A stretch of DNA of 64,000 nucleotides from Ascarosepion bandense (Eukaryota; Mollusca; Cephalopoda; Sepiida; Sepiidae), in the NCBI GenBank assembly GCA_037127315.1, contig JBBBDQ010000915.1:79501-143500 (forward strand), read 5' to 3'. Positions 22,270 through 35,664 of this stretch are shown piece after piece. Below the pieces are notes generated by a model, which searched no databases, was not told the origin of the DNA, and worked only from the letters and a program-made list of their open reading frames with translations. Each line of letters begins with the position of its first letter. The first letter of the stretch is position 1. The translations under genes and the position numbers were made by a program.

Positions 22270-23532
22270 GTTACTAAATAGAATCGTTTACGAAATATAA
22301 TGTATATTCTTACATAGAACTTTTATAGACTTTCATTACCAGAGAAAAACATGTAGGAATCCAAGAAGCCAAATGTAGATAGTGAAGATGACAATCGAAT
22401 GTGAGCAAAATGGCAGTAGCTAATGAATTATGCGCTTTAAGAAGTGGCATTTCAAAAGTTCTTTAGAAGTTTCAAGACACTCAAAATCTTTTGGATCGAT
22501 CAATCTATGGTGGTCCTCTAAAACTGTAGCATGTGAATGTAAATAAAATGATCAAGAAATCAATAACTCGAAGGAAACTGTAAACAAACTGGTGAATTTG
22601 ATTTGTCTAAATTGGTTGGAATAGATAATTATGAATATGAATTCAAGGTTTTTAACTAAAATGTGGCATTTCATTTAAGAATCTAGGATTAAACAAGTAT
22701 CATTTGAAATCAAAATGAAATTGTTAAAAAAATATGAACTAATGTAAATATTTGAAATAAGACCAATTTCAGACAAAAATAGAGCTTAATTCTAATAAGC
22801 GAGAGATTATGAGAAGGCCTACAGGAAAGTGAAAATAAACAGAATTCTGGAATAATACACTTGAATTTTGATGGAGGAGTCTGATGTTTTGGGGATTTAT
22901 AAAACGTGATGTTTCAAAAAAGTTGGTTCTAACAGGCAATAGTTTGAAAGTATGTCCAGATGGGGAAGAACCACTTGTTACCAGATTAAAAGAAAGATAA
23001 CATTCTTTTTTAGCATAGACGGCTCTTTGCCTGAGATTGCATGCAATACAACTGAGATCATAAAGGTGTATCAGTATTGAATAATTGGCCAGATCGAGAC
23101 TCTTGTCTTAAAAAAAACAGAAGTAAAGAGAACAGCGAATGTCATTTTATACCCACTGAAAATAGTAAAATATAGGTATCTCTTTTTTATTGGCTCTCTG
23201 ATGTAATTATTCAAGTTAACGGAAACAGTGTAATGTATTTTATCAAAATAAATCTTATTGAATAAAAATTCATTAAATAATATTCCTCTTTTAATACACG
23301 ATATTTGATTTCTTTCATACGAGCTAATGGAAAAATCTTTGACGGCAATTTTTTGTCGTACACTAGAATGTTCCCACCTCATTCAGAACTTCTGTTACGG
23401 AATATAATAATTAGGTATGAATATGGCTTCAATGAAAGCAACATTTCATTGTATAGAAAAATATATTTATAATCTGGCAATTAAGGTTAATATATACAAA
23501 AATTCATAGTGTTCTGATACAACGGCATTGCA

Positions 23533-23571
<39 letters not shown>

Positions 23572-24692
23572 TACATATATATATATATATATATTCAGTG
23601 TGTCTACCCCAAAATTGACATCATTTAAATTGTTTGAGAAACTATATTTCCCAGGCAAACCAAGTTACGAAGATTTCATGCTGAAGAATGAAAGAATTAT
23701 TCATCAAAATTCAAACAAGCTATTAAAAAGGATGTAATATTTATAACCGATTTTGCAAAGGGTCACAAAGGGTCACAAATGTTCAATATACCTGTAACAC
23801 GACACACGTCAAGTCGGTAGTCTAGTTTCTGCCGAAGACGCTGTAGCATGTCTTGCGTAACATTCTTCAAAGAATCAGTGATTATCTGCATAAGTTCCTT
23901 TAGGCTTGAAGAAAGAGAGGAATTTACACATGTCCTATCATATAGTCCCACATAAAAAACTCATAAGGGGAAAATTAAGAAAAAAATGGTGTCCATTTCA
24001 ACAACACATTCTCACTGGCACGCCCGATCAATTTTACTGGTAGATTTTCTTTAAAGTATGTCTGCACAATGAAAATAGTTTTCGTAAAACTTTTGTTCAA
24101 ATTTGATATAATTTGAGTAAGAATTATGTATGTTATTTTTAAAGATAATGTTGATTTTGGGGGGAAGACGCCCAATATATATATATGGTAAAAGATAGTA
24201 CAGAATTATTCTATATTCATAGGTAAAGTGCTCAACATCAGAGATAGAGCGTCACTTCTACTAAATAACATCTAGAATAATTTGAAACAATCTTTACAGT
24301 CAATCCAATAAGCGCCAGAATAATACAACTGTTATTATAACCCGTAATGCATCACTGTTCACCAATAGTTAAGCACACATGGCCCGGTTATTGAATCATG
24401 TTGAAGCGTGAAACAGACTGTCACCACTTAATATTAACCTCAGCTGTCACATTTGTTAAATTTTGTTCATAAATAAGAGAATATTCTTAAAGCGTTTATG
24501 CCTTCGACCAAACTTCCGGAACTTATCAAGATCAGGGAAAACTATAGATGCTATCTGCATTTGTTTAATATATAAATGTTTATAAATTTGATATTACAGT
24601 CTTTTAGAATTATGATGACCCGCCAATATACAAGTTAAATTATGCATAGTTCTAAATGTATCCATCAAAAGAAAATTTTAAAACTGAGTGTT

Positions 24693-24745
<53 letters not shown>

Positions 24746-24845
24746 TAAATTATCTTCGAAAATTACATGTGAAGTGTTTTCGTTTCCTCAGTAATATGTT
24801 TATTATGGAAAAATTCAAAAAGATTTTCATACACCGGATGTTTAC
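22270..24845. other. AT-rich intergenic DNA with microsatellites
   Basis: (CA)n at 23534-23567 and (TA)n at 23576-23595 and 24693-24741 are the clear features. Near 24410 the phrase GAAGCGTGAAACAGACTGTC echoes hairpin repeats at 32213-32310 and 63815. No gene is supported. Confidence 0.5.
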
Positions 24846-25330
24846 TTAAAAAGAAGAAAAAGGAAAGAAAAAGGAAAGAAAAGTGGCATGAGTTGTTATA
24901 AATATGATGAAAAATTATGTTAAAAACAGACTTCTAGACGCCGTTGCAGAGAGTAGGGAAGAGAGAGCGAAACCGAAGAAAAATAGCAATATTTTTAAAT
25001 GTCTTTGAAAAGGACATTTAAAGATTACTTATACGTAAAGAAATATAAAGTAAACCTGTCACAGGAACGGAAGTGGGGGAAAGGAAAACAAGAAATGAGG
25101 AAAAAAAAGAAAACAAAAATAACGAGAGATAAGGGAAAGTTATAAGAGAATGGGAGAGAAAATTAAAAGAAAAGGGAAAAAAGGAGAAACATGCGTTAGA
25201 GGTGCAGACATGAAAGTTGTTAGTCAGGGAGGGCAGATAGAAAAGAACAGATACATGAAAAGAAAAAAATGAAAGGAGAAATAGAGAAAATAGAAAATAT
25301 GCATATTATTTTGCTTTGCCAAAAGTTTTT
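24846..25330. repeat. Purine-rich block
   Basis: About 480 bases on the plus strand are strongly purine-rich, with runs of GAAA, GGAAA and GAGA and few T or C. It is not a simple tandem repeat. Such strand asymmetry can favour triplex or other non-B DNA. Confidence 0.6.
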
Positions 25331-25675
25331 TTTTTTAATTTTATGTGTTTAAACAAATTGGGTCTGAGTATTGGTGAGATCAAATTAATTTACGTTAAAA
25401 TCTACCACAGAAATAGAAGGAGAGATCAGAAAAGAAAAATGATAATGTAGAGGATATAAAATAAATAATAAAATAATATATCAAAAATATATAAAAAAAA
25501 TTATTTAAAATTATATTAAAAAGGAAAAATATACCAAAGACTGAGAAATTAACAGTTTTGGGAATCATAAAAATATAGATAGTTGTAAGGTAGATTATTT
25601 CTAAGCGGCACCAATACATCAATAAAATATAGATTATAAGAGAAGTGCTTAATTGACAACTGAAAATATTAGATA

Positions 25676-25679
<4 letters not shown>

Positions 25680-25740
<61 letters not shown>
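25680..25740. repeat. (CA)n(TA)n microsatellite
   Basis: The tract (CA)n then (TA)n mirrors the (TA)n(TG)n tract at 26915-26995 on the far side of the long inverted repeat, as expected if it belongs to the same inverted duplication. Confidence 0.9.
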
Positions 25741-25742
<2 letters not shown>

Positions 25743-25883
25743 AATTCAGATACTTCAATCCAAAGGAAAAAAGCAGGAAGGTAAATTCCAAAAAACCCGA
25801 TCCTAATTAATATTAAAAATTTATTTTAATATTAAAAAATGATACAGGAAGAGAGCTCCATGTAATAAAATATTACAGAGCAA

Positions 25884-26195
25884 ATATATATATTAAAAAA
25901 GGATTAATTCAAAGATGTTGAATGGCCATTTCGATATGACGATCCCCACGGGGAGCGACACATCACCTCAGCAACAGAAAAAAACCTTTCAGAAACTGGA
26001 GAAAAATTAGTCTACTTTTTCCTTTTTAAATAGATTGCAAAGAAATTAAAAAATAAATAATAATAAAATAAAATAAAATAAAATAAAATAAAAATAAAAA
26101 TAAAGGGAAAGAAAAAGAAAAGGAAAAAGAAAAAGAAAAGGATAGAATAAAATCAAATAAATAAGAAAAGAAAAAAATTGACATCGTCTGGGTTT

Positions 26196-26243
<48 letters not shown>

Positions 26244-26908
26244 ACAATTATTAATTGTAATTTTTTTTTTTTTTACCTAGTATTGTCTTTATTTAGTTTA
26301 ATTTCAAATGACCTAATTTTTTAAAAAAAATAATTTTATTTCAAATCCTATATCTTTTTATTCCCTTTTATCAATAATTTATACCTTTTTAAGTAAAGGC
26401 TTTTTTTAATACTTCAACGTTTTGGGGAAATTAGATTTTTGAATTTGTCCAGCGTCTGTAATATTTAAAAAAAATTTTTTTCTTTAGTTTCTTTCTTTTT
26501 CCCTCCCTTCCTTCTTTTATCTCTCTTACCAACTTTTTTCCGTGTTGCTTTAAATGATTCAACACGGGGTCTGTTAATTTTTAGTTACATTCTCCCCTTT
26601 TTTTTTTTTTGCAAACCCAGACGATGTCAATTTTTTTTCTTTTCTTATTTATTTGATTTTATTCTATCCTTTTCTTTTTCTTTTTCCTTTTCTTTTTCTT
26701 TCCCTTTATTTTTATTTTTATTTTATTTTATTTTATTTTATTTTATTATTATTTATTTTTTAATTTCTTTGCAATCTATTTAAAAAGGAAAAGTAGACTA
26801 ATTTTTCTCCAGTTTCTGAAAGGTTTTTTTCTGTTGCTGAGGTGATGTGTCGCTCCCCGTGGGGATCGTCATATCGAAATGGCCATTCAACATCTTTGAA
26901 TTAATCCT

Positions 26909-26924
<16 letters not shown>
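25884..26924. repeat. Long near-perfect inverted repeat, arms about 327 bp
   Basis: The left arm (25884-26210) and right arm (26598-26924) are reverse complements with almost no differences; I find one A/T-run length change near 26170/26637. They include a unique part (CGATCCCCACGGGGAGCGAC), an (AAAAT)n stretch and GACATCGTCTGGGTTTGC. The spacer (26211-26597) starts with an A-run and a small palindrome. A transcript through it would fold into long double-stranded RNA. No coding frame is seen. Confidence 0.9.
26228..26274. repeat. Poly-A/poly-T palindrome in the spacer
   Basis: An A-run, ATTACAATTA, one base, TAATTGTAAT and a T-run form a near-perfect palindrome at the start of the spacer. 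The total A-run from 26198 is over 40 bases. Confidence 0.8.

Positions 26925-26996
<72 letters not shown>
26915..26996. repeat. (TA)n(TG)n microsatellite
   Basis: A (TA)n run passes into a long (TG)n run. It is the inverted counterpart of 25680-25740. Confidence 0.9.
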
Positions 26997-26998
<2 letters not shown>

Positions 26999-27294
26999 CA
27001 AATTTTGTGGGGGACACGTCAGATTAAATAAATTGCAAATATTGTATCTGCTTACTTTTAATAAAATCCGTTCATACTCACGGATAATATTATAATTGAA
27101 AAATGTCAGAAATGAGCTGTAGCGTTGACAGATGTTATTATCATTTATTTCTCAATATACCCAAGTATTTTCAATCTTCTTCTGAGATCATCTTCAGGAG
27201 TCTGATTTATGGTAAGAAACAACAACGGCAAAACTGTTTTGCTAAAAATTACAGTAATTTGTTTTCTGCTTCAAATATAACGGTTGCGTAGCGT

Positions 27295-27765
27295 TAATTA
27301 GAACATGAACATTATCCAAAATGCTTTAAATCTTTATAATAACTTGGTTTCTGCTATCATCTCAAACCTAGAGCCCCACAGAGCATGTGGACGCGATGGT
27401 ATCTCTGAAATTGTCATTAAGAAGGGTGCTCTTGAACTGGCTCCTGTTCTCTCTAAATTTTATAAATACCTGACTGTTGTTTTTCTTACCTGCTCGAACA
27501 TCATCTATTGTTCCAGGTTTATGAACTCTGGTGAGCCGTCTGACCCTTTCAACTATCGACCTATTATACTTTTACCTCTTTTTAGATAACCCATAGAGAC
27601 ACCAAGCAATGCTGATTTGGTTCATTATCTCTTATCACAGGGCCTTTTTTCTGACAAGCATTACGGTTTTCGTCTCTCCATGTCAACTGGTCATGTACTG
27701 ACGATAACTGCAGAAAGAGTCTGACATGCTTTATACATGCTTTCATTACGAATTCGCCAGTGACC
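27295..27765 (+). mobile_element. LINE RT fragment J4
   Basis: The frame at 27305-27589 reads VSAIISNLEPHRACGRDGIS, ALELAPVLSKFY and FNYRPIILLPLF, which are the RT finger motifs. After a stop it continues as NADLVHYLLSQGLFSDKHYG and FRLSMSTGHVLTI. This matches the order in J2 (ISKLDPYKRSGGDRIPISVL ... LFSDKQY). It is a short, diverged internal fragment with no endonuclease and no 3' end. Confidence 0.75.
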
Positions 27766-27769
27766 CACT

Positions 27770-30700
27770 ACTTTACTCTAGGTACGTCCCTAGTGTGTTC
27801 GAAATCTAACTTTTAAACTGATTTTTAAAAATTAAAAAGTTTTTCTTGAAACATTTATTTTAGTTTTAATTGAAAGCTAAATGACTTAATTTACTATTTC
27901 TAGTAAGCAAAATACTCTGTTTTATTTTAAACAGAAATTATATTGATTAGAATATATAAATGTTTGAGATTTTCTTTCAAATTTTAATTTTGCTATAATG
28001 TTTGAGCGATCGACACATTTGTAGACATAAGTTAATTCTCGATTTTAAAAATCTTGCAACAAAATATGTGACTTGTTAATTCTGGAAAAATAGCATATTG
28101 AAATTAAAATTAATATGATTTGAAACAAATACTTGTTTACGACACAGAATTAAGAAAAAAGTATTCCTTAATCTCGGAGATAAGATATTTAAGACGTGCT
28201 AACACGAGAGTTGACAAGTTGACAGCCTACTGACTGACAGGCTTATTATGGTTCACCAGAAATGACATAATTTGATGACTGTGCACGTAATCATTTTTAA
28301 AAGGAACAACCTTTAAAACACGTGACCTTTGAATGGCATCTACTTAGTAATTTAAAAGAATTAATAATATTTTCAGCAATCTAATATTTTATTGAATTTT
28401 AGTTGCATTAGCTTACATTTGAACATAGTTTCTGAAAAAGAATGTATTTTCTTTTAAAATAAGGTAAAAGTTTTTAAAATTAATTTAAATAGTTAATAGC
28501 TTTAAATTTAATAAACACTGAGGTAACTTAGTAATTCGTGAAATGTCATGTTTTATTTTTTATCAATTAATGAAAATTCATGAAATGTTATGATATCTTT
28601 AATAGTTTATTTTTCATTTTATTTTTTATTAATACAAATTTTTTGCATGGTTGTTATGATAAGTTAAAGTTATTAAATTTTTACAGTATTTTTATTTTAT
28701 TTATACTCACACAAATGTTTACAATTTATTTTTCCATTTTATTTTATTGCAAGCCAATAGCATAAACATTAGAAAATACAGCGATTTTCTGTGGTTTCCA
28801 TGTAAGGGAAATAATACACAATACTTGTTAACTTCTAAAATCAATATGACCCTTACGGAACATCGTACTTAAAAAAGATGAACATTTTTACACACACAAA
28901 GAAAAACAATTTTAAATTATTTTAAAAATATCACGACAAAACGATTTTTATTAAACATTTCAATTTTCGATTTGCAATATAATCATCAATTCTTAACTAA
29001 AAAAAAGTCTAACTGGAACAGTTCTTTGAAGATTTTAAAAATATTTTCGAAACTTTATAAATCATTATAATAAAATAAAATAAAAACAATTTTTTAAAAA
29101 TTTTATTAGTAATCAATTTTTTTTCATTATGACCTTAATTTTTATTATTTATTCAGGTATTGAAAAACTTATCAAATTAAATTATAGCAGATTTTTATTG
29201 CTGCTTTTTCATTTTACTCTTAGGAGCAGATTTTCGGATAAAGAGACAAATTTAAAAAAATGGATGATTTATATTACCCAATGAGTCCAGCGTTTAACTA
29301 ATACAATTATAAAACGGAACAAATTAAAATTTATTAAAATTATATGGATTTACATAGAGGGTTGTAACAATAGTCAAGATCAAATATTTTTTAGTAGATT
29401 AAAAAAAATGCTTTCAAAATTAATTTCATTTATTTGTGAATAAGTACTGAATGTTTCATTAAAATCCGACAATTGTTTGATTTTTGCGAGAATTTACAAA
29501 TTAATGTGTTTGTCAGCTGGAATAAAAAGTCATCATTACGTTTTCCATTCTAAACATTTTGACGTTTTGGTTACCCGCTAACTCATGATTTTCTGCCAAA
29601 ATTTCCAATATGTTAGAAGGGATCCCAGAATTTGAAAAAATAATTAAAAGTTACTTTGATGTTTCCTCTTAATAATAATATAAACGTTTCGATGGAAAAA
29701 GTTCGTTTTTATTAAATTTGGGACATTTTTATTCATACTATGCTGTTTTTTTTAGCGATTTCAGGGAGGTACCTACTTTATTGATATAATACTGCACCAA
29801 AATATCCAATCACTTCCAACTTGTTAAGAGCTCAGCCACAAGCTACCTAAGTTTTTTCTCTATCACCTCTGGCGTTCGTCGATGAATAAAAAGATTGAAA
29901 AATCTGTCAGCATGATTTCCGTTGGTGATATCATACTATTTTTTAAAGATATATTTCAAAGGAAACCATAAGATCAGTTACACATGTTTTCTCAGTAATT
30001 CATTGCTGCCAAAAGGTAAATTCTTGTCAGTCAGTCATAGAACATTTTGATATTATCTGTTACTTTCATTCAAATGTAAATTAGTCTGGCAATTTCCTGC
30101 GTTATTTTCAATTTTCTGAAGCCTTGTACTTGTCAAAAACGTCTGTTTCTATCCGATCTTAAAGCTTTAATTCCATAAGCTGACAAAAACGAACTAATTT
30201 TTATCCGAATTATAAAAAAGAACATATTGTCATTCCGCAAATAAACGTTATGTATTTAATGCCTATATTGACAAATATGAACTGCTAATCATATGAGTGC
30301 GTAAGTAAGTAGTTGAAATATCAGTTTGTTAAGTAATTAAAATTTTCAAAAAGTAACTATTTCATAATTATATATTTTCCATCAGTACCAAATGTTTTTC
30401 GTAAATCGTACTTTCGAATACTGATTTTCCTGGCTAGCAGAACGTTTATATTTGAAAGATCAGCAAAAGACGTTTTCTTTTGTGCAAGAATAACCTCGGT
30501 TTGTTAAGTATGTCTTACTGACTCTGTTATTGAATACAGATGCAATTTGTTTCCCCGAGGAAAATGATGGCGGGAATTAATTGAAATTTGCAACAAATGA
30601 ATTGAATATTTCCAGACTAGTCGTTATTTTTAATGCTCAGACTATTGTTCTTTTGCTAATTCCAAAATTTCCATAATGTTTCTTGGTTTAAAATTAAAAA

Positions 30701-31615
30701 GTCATTTTAATTACCATTCTGTTAGAAGAGACATTTCTGTCATGTTAATTTGATGTCGCCATTCATTCTTAAATCATAGCAAGACCGGTTATACGACCAG
30801 CAGCTAAAACGTAAGTCAAGAAAATTTATAAATTTCTTTGGTCATACCTTCTTTAGCGTAGTGATTATCGACCCGGATAAAACAAAACTGACAAGCCGAC
30901 TTATTTTCAAGCCGAGAGTGTTATATTCACCAAGAATTATCGTTAAAAAACGCTTCATTCCGTCCATTACTGCTCTGGTGAGTGCAATTCTTTGTTAGTG
31001 TCCCACACCTGCGTCACTGAAAATCACATTAAATAAATTTTAAATCGAATATTGACGTATAATACTAATTTTAGTATTTTAATGATTCTATCTAAATAAT
31101 AAATGTTTAGAATCAGATGGCTTCTTTGGTATTTATCAAAAATAAATAGAATATAACAGAAAAATAGAATTTAACAGAAGTTAAAAAGTATTACGTAAAC
31201 ATTTCAACTTGTGAGCAATTATGTACCTTGTTATTAAGTACTAAAACGTCCCCTTTAGCCATGATGGAACAACAAACTCTAGCCCTAGTAGAAAATATCT
31301 CGGTCAGTCAACATTCAGAGTTAAAACGCTCAAAATTGACATTATTTTCTACTTTTTCCATAATAGTGGGAGTCTTATCGTTAGTCAATAGTTATTGGTT
31401 TATTGGTAATATTTATAGAAATATTAGTTGCTTTCTTATAAGGAAATATTTGGAATTCATTCATCTGTCAGATGGTCCTACTTTTGGTTTTAAATTTATA
31501 CAATATTACTCTTAAAAAGAATTTTCAGGACAGACTTTTAAATTCCACTTCCTGCTACTACTGTTTCAGGAACGATGGGAGCTTCCTTCCTAACCTGTTG
31601 TTTGTATTATTCTGA
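27770..31615. other. Very AT-rich intergenic DNA
   Basis: Nearly 4 kb with no gene, SINE or LINE that I can recognise. The 95-codon frame at 31228-31515 has a hydrophobic middle but no known motif. Confidence 0.55.
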
Positions 31616-31619
31616 AAGA

Positions 31620-31664
<45 letters not shown>

Positions 31665-31676
31665 CATTATTATTAT
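31616..31676. repeat. (ATT)n microsatellite
   Basis: About twenty ATT units with one interruption (ATC). Confidence 0.95.
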
Positions 31677-31679
31677 CCA

Positions 31680-31835
31680 AATAAACAACAGCATTAAATG
31701 TGATGAAGTTTTAAAGTATGAATAAAATATTTAATAAGATATAATAATAATAATATTTATAAAGTATTTAATAAATTTTTGGTGACATTGATCTCTGTCT
31801 TAGCGTTTTACACAAAACGATATTTATATGACAGG

Positions 31836-31871
<36 letters not shown>

Positions 31872-32178
31872 AAAACGCTACATGACATCTAAAGTTGTTA
31901 TAAACTATAATTTTTTTGACTGGTGAATATGCCCATCTTTTCAGTCCACGATTTTCAAAGTAAGCTGAATTCAGTAAATATGACCCAGAAAAGAAATATT
32001 TAGTTTTATTTGGTAAAGGTCACAAAGATTAAGAGAGAAAGAATTGATTGGGAAGACTGTGTAACCATGAACAAATATCTTTTCTTTGAAATATCTATTA
32101 AGATCTCTATATCACATCTATTGCTTAATATTTTATATTTTATATTAAAAGATATTTGGGATTTAAGAATTTGATATC

Positions 32179-32217
<39 letters not shown>

Positions 32218-32745
32218 AGAAACGGTCTGTCTCATGTTTTAAAGCAATATTCACGTGTGATGATTGTGTTCAAGGATGAAACAGACTGCGCTTGGTATTT
32301 AACACCAGTGTCCACTTTTTAGTTTCATAACATACGCACTATCTCCGATATTGAGCATCTTTAGCCAAAATATGGCATAGTTTATTATAAACGTATTCAC
32401 GCGCGCATGGCCGCACACACACACACACACACACGTACGCACATACACATATTTATATAACTGAACTTATACTTTACTGGATGAAAGTGTTTGTGTAGAC
32501 ATCTATTTTTTGCTCTTTTTAAGTAGGGAGATTGATATCTGGCGGCCTGAGTAATTCAGTGACATATTAATTTTGCCTCTCGATAGTGTAAATTGAAAAA
32601 AACAAATTGTGCCTTGCTTTGCTGTAAGGTCTGCTAAGGTTGAGCAGTTCAGGACATTTAGCTAAAGATTTTGCTTTCCAGGATAAATGTTAGATTTATG
32701 TCAAAATGTATATATTTTACTTTCGACTGCTAGATCAATTTCACT
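31680..32745. other. Intergenic DNA with (TA)n tracts
   Basis: (TA)n tracts lie at 31839-31869 and 32180-32213, and (CA)n at 32414-32433. After the second (TA)n, 32213-32310 reads AAACAGAAACGGTCTGTCTC ... CAAGGATGAAACAGACTG, an imperfect inverted repeat of a kind also seen at 63815. Confidence 0.55.

Positions 32746-32791
<46 letters not shown>
32746..32791. repeat. (TA)n microsatellite
   Basis: Long pure (TA)n tract directly left of the hairpin at 32800-32998. Confidence 0.95.
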
Positions 32792-32794
<3 letters not shown>

Positions 32795-32799
32795 CTCAA

Positions 32800-32998
32800 G
32801 AAAAAGGACAAAACCAAAGGATTACTTACAATACTGGGAGAATATGGAACTCGTTTAAAAGTAAACTTTAATGAAAAAAAATATTAAAATGTATACACCC
32901 ACCTTACATTTTAATTTTGTTTTTCATTAAAGTTTACTTTTAAACGAGTTCCATCTTCTCCCAGAATTGTAAGTAATCCTTTGGTTTTGTCCTTTTTT
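32800..32998. repeat. 94-bp-arm hairpin
   Basis: Bases 32800-32893 and 32905-32998 are near-perfect reverse complements around an 11-base loop (tacacccacct). A few mismatches are visible. Each arm carries the same open frame, reading KTKGLLTILGE, Y or D, then GTRLKVNFNEK, on opposite strands. The motif is not one I recognise. It lies just downstream of the minus-strand LINE at 33120-35400. Confidence 0.85.
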
Positions 32999-33119
32999 TT
33001 TTTTTTTAACATTTTATATTTAAGCCAACGAAGTCCTTGATAAGTGTTGGCCGAAAGGTTCCTCGTGTTTGGGATAATTATGACGTCTACTTTATTTAAG
33101 GATATATATATATATTCCA

Positions 33120-35400
33120 TCCTGTTACTTTCGCTGGTTAATTCTATTAAAGATACACAAAATAGTAAGGGAGACAGAGAATGATCTTGAAATATTCTTC
33201 CGTTGATGTTGATATTTATTTTAGCAGATATATAGATTTCATTTATGATTGAGGTGAAGTGTTGTTTTCCAGATCAACATACATTATTCGATGAAAACGA
33301 GTGATACGTTGTGTATATGTAAACACTTTAAAATCTAGGAATAGGGTATACTATAGAATGTCTTACGCTACTCTATATAGACCGTGCTGAGATTTTTGTT
33401 TGGATTAAAGAAGTTTTCAAAGATCATCCTGTTAATAAGTAATTGCTTTTTACATTCGTAAAAGCCAAGTTTGCACCCTTTTTGTTTGAAAGGTAGTTTG
33501 CCATTTTTTCAAACACGAAATATGTCTGGGTTTTTTTTCTTTTTGTTTTTTTAAGAATAGATATCAACAGATTGTAAGTTGAGTGTAGACATGTAAATTG
33601 GTCTTGAGTTTGTTTTGTTTTTTTTACATTTGTATCATTTTTCTAGAGTAAAAGAAGATAATTTATTTGGTTACTCATGCTGGGAACATTGACCATTTCC
33701 TAAAGATATTTGTTTAGTTATTTTGTTTTTCTGTAATTAGGTAACAAAGCCAAAAGTTAGGAATTTCTGGAGATTTCTAGTTGTGTGCTTTTCTCAGTGC
33801 ATATTCCACATCCTCTTCTGTGATTACACATTGCTTTTTTTTTTTTGTCATCCGTTCTCTTTCTTGTATAATCCAATCTGCTTCTTTGTTATGTTTTTTT
33901 AGGACAAACCCATAGTTTTTTCAAAACTGTATAAACTTTTATATGGTTGGTGAAGGGAGGTTGTCACTTCACCTTTTTGTTTGCCTATTTCTTGGTGAAA
34001 GTTCTTTTCATCGGTTTTAAAGATCTTGTTCTGTTTGTAGAATCTTGATCTTTTTTCATAGCGTCTGATTTTTTGAGCCTTCATTTGTATTTTTTAGTTG
34101 ATACGACGTCATTTTCATTACTAATTATACACTTTCTCTTGATTCTTTAGACTTTTATAGCCATTATACTGATTGCTGTTGCCTGTTCATCGAGCAGTGA
34201 TAAGTCACTTCTAAGTTGTTCAATTTCCTTCTTATTTTTTTTTATTCCAACCTAGAGCATCTATGGAGAACTACTTTTTTATTTTGATGTTTATTTTTTA
34301 GTTACTGGTATTGATGGTGCATACATATCTTCCTTGAGTTTTATATATTGATCTACTTTATCCAGAATTAATTTTAGTGCTGCCTTGTAGAGTTTACTAC
34401 TTTTGATGTTATACTTTGTTGGTACTAATTTTGAGAGTTGTCCCGTACTTATATTTTAATAGTTTATGTCGGACTTATTTGCCTCATGATTTCTTGCTTG
34501 GCTACCTGCATACTGTTCTTGTTTTCTATAAAATAATTCGGTTAAAAGTTTTGGACCCGTGTTAGTACAGACTCGTGAGCGATAAGAAAACTTTTGAAAA
34601 CTTTTCTAAACTCTCAGCATTATCTTCACAGTGATTGGTGTGCATCTCTCTTTCTTTATGATCAGTAGTTTATGTGATGATAGTTATTTTTATGTCCGTT
34701 TCTCGTATCCTTTCATGTTCTTTTGATTTACTTATTCTTGTTGCAGTTATTTTTCTTTCTTTAATATCAGCATCTGTCATATTTCTCATGATGCAGTATC
34801 TTTCATTGGCTAGTTTATTTTCGTCAATGTGATTTCTAATTTCTTGTCCAACTTTTTTACACTAAAAGTCATAATTTTTGTAAGAGGGGTGATTTTCTGA
34901 TATTTAGAGACTGTAGAGTTTGTATCCTTTACGGGACCATTTTACCTTTTCTTTCTTTAAATCAATTGTCGTGGGTTTAGTTGGAGAATTCACAGGGCCA
35001 TTATTGTGATTATCCTTCTTGTGCTGATGTGAAGAGTCATTATTTGTGTAGAATGTTGTTCCTATAGCAGATCTTTTGACCTCCTGAGAGATGTACTCCC
35101 TGTTTGTCCCCGGAAGAGCTATACTAGACGTTTTAGTCTGACTTTAGTTCACATTCTCACGCGTGTCACACGGATCGGAAATGCCTCCTAGTGTTGACCG
35201 GTACATTGAGTTTTACAAACAAGTTTCCAAATCCTGTTGAGAATTCTTCGCAACTTCATAGCGCATCAACCATTCACTCCTCAAAATCTAACACATTTAT
35301 TTGCGGGTTGTTGTTTGGAGTTTTCTTTCTTCTAGATGGGTTGCCAAGAGTCATAAGTATGATTGAAATTCAAAATGAAAGACGCTGGCAAAAGACATAG
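33120..35400 (-). mobile_element. Degenerate LINE of a second lineage
   Basis: Joined minus-strand frames give a continuous but broken reverse-transcriptase polyprotein. In order: SPTKPTTIDLKKEKVKWSRK (near 34950), DKVDQYIKLKEDMYAPSIPV (34340), KIRRYEKRSRFYKQNKIFKT (34060), ITEEDVEYALRKAHNKKSPE (33800), KGCKLGFYECKKQLLINRMI (33450), NKNLSTVYIE, and FQDHSLSPLLFC-like remains near 33190. The conserved phrase NKKSP(G).IPNFWL and the QKGC..G motif fit non-LTR RTs outside the Jockey/CR1 group. I suspect the R2/R4/NeSL side but cannot prove it. Many stops make it dead. Confidence 0.7.
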
Positions 35401-35404
35401 GAAA

Positions 35405-35660
35405 AAGAATCTATTCAACGAAAAAACAAACATTATTATACTGAATAATATCCTTAAATATTACATAATATACATATAATTATGAAAAAGAAAACGGTTA
35501 TTTTTATTTATTTTTTCACTGTTGTTGCTACTGCATTGACATTTCCAAAGTTCTTGCAGCTGCAGTAAGTATTTTATGTTTTATTGCATTTTTTCGACGG
35601 CTTCAAACTCTATTATTATTATTCTCTTCAACTCTGAAATGAATTGCCCTGGTAATATCT
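35405..35660. other. AT-rich spacer
   Basis: No recognised content. Confidence 0.4.
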
Positions 35661-35664
35661 CAAC

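Noticed and set aside
31228..31515. 95-codon frame with a hydrophobic middle
   Set aside because: No motif, AT-rich codons, and no splice or promoter context that would support it.
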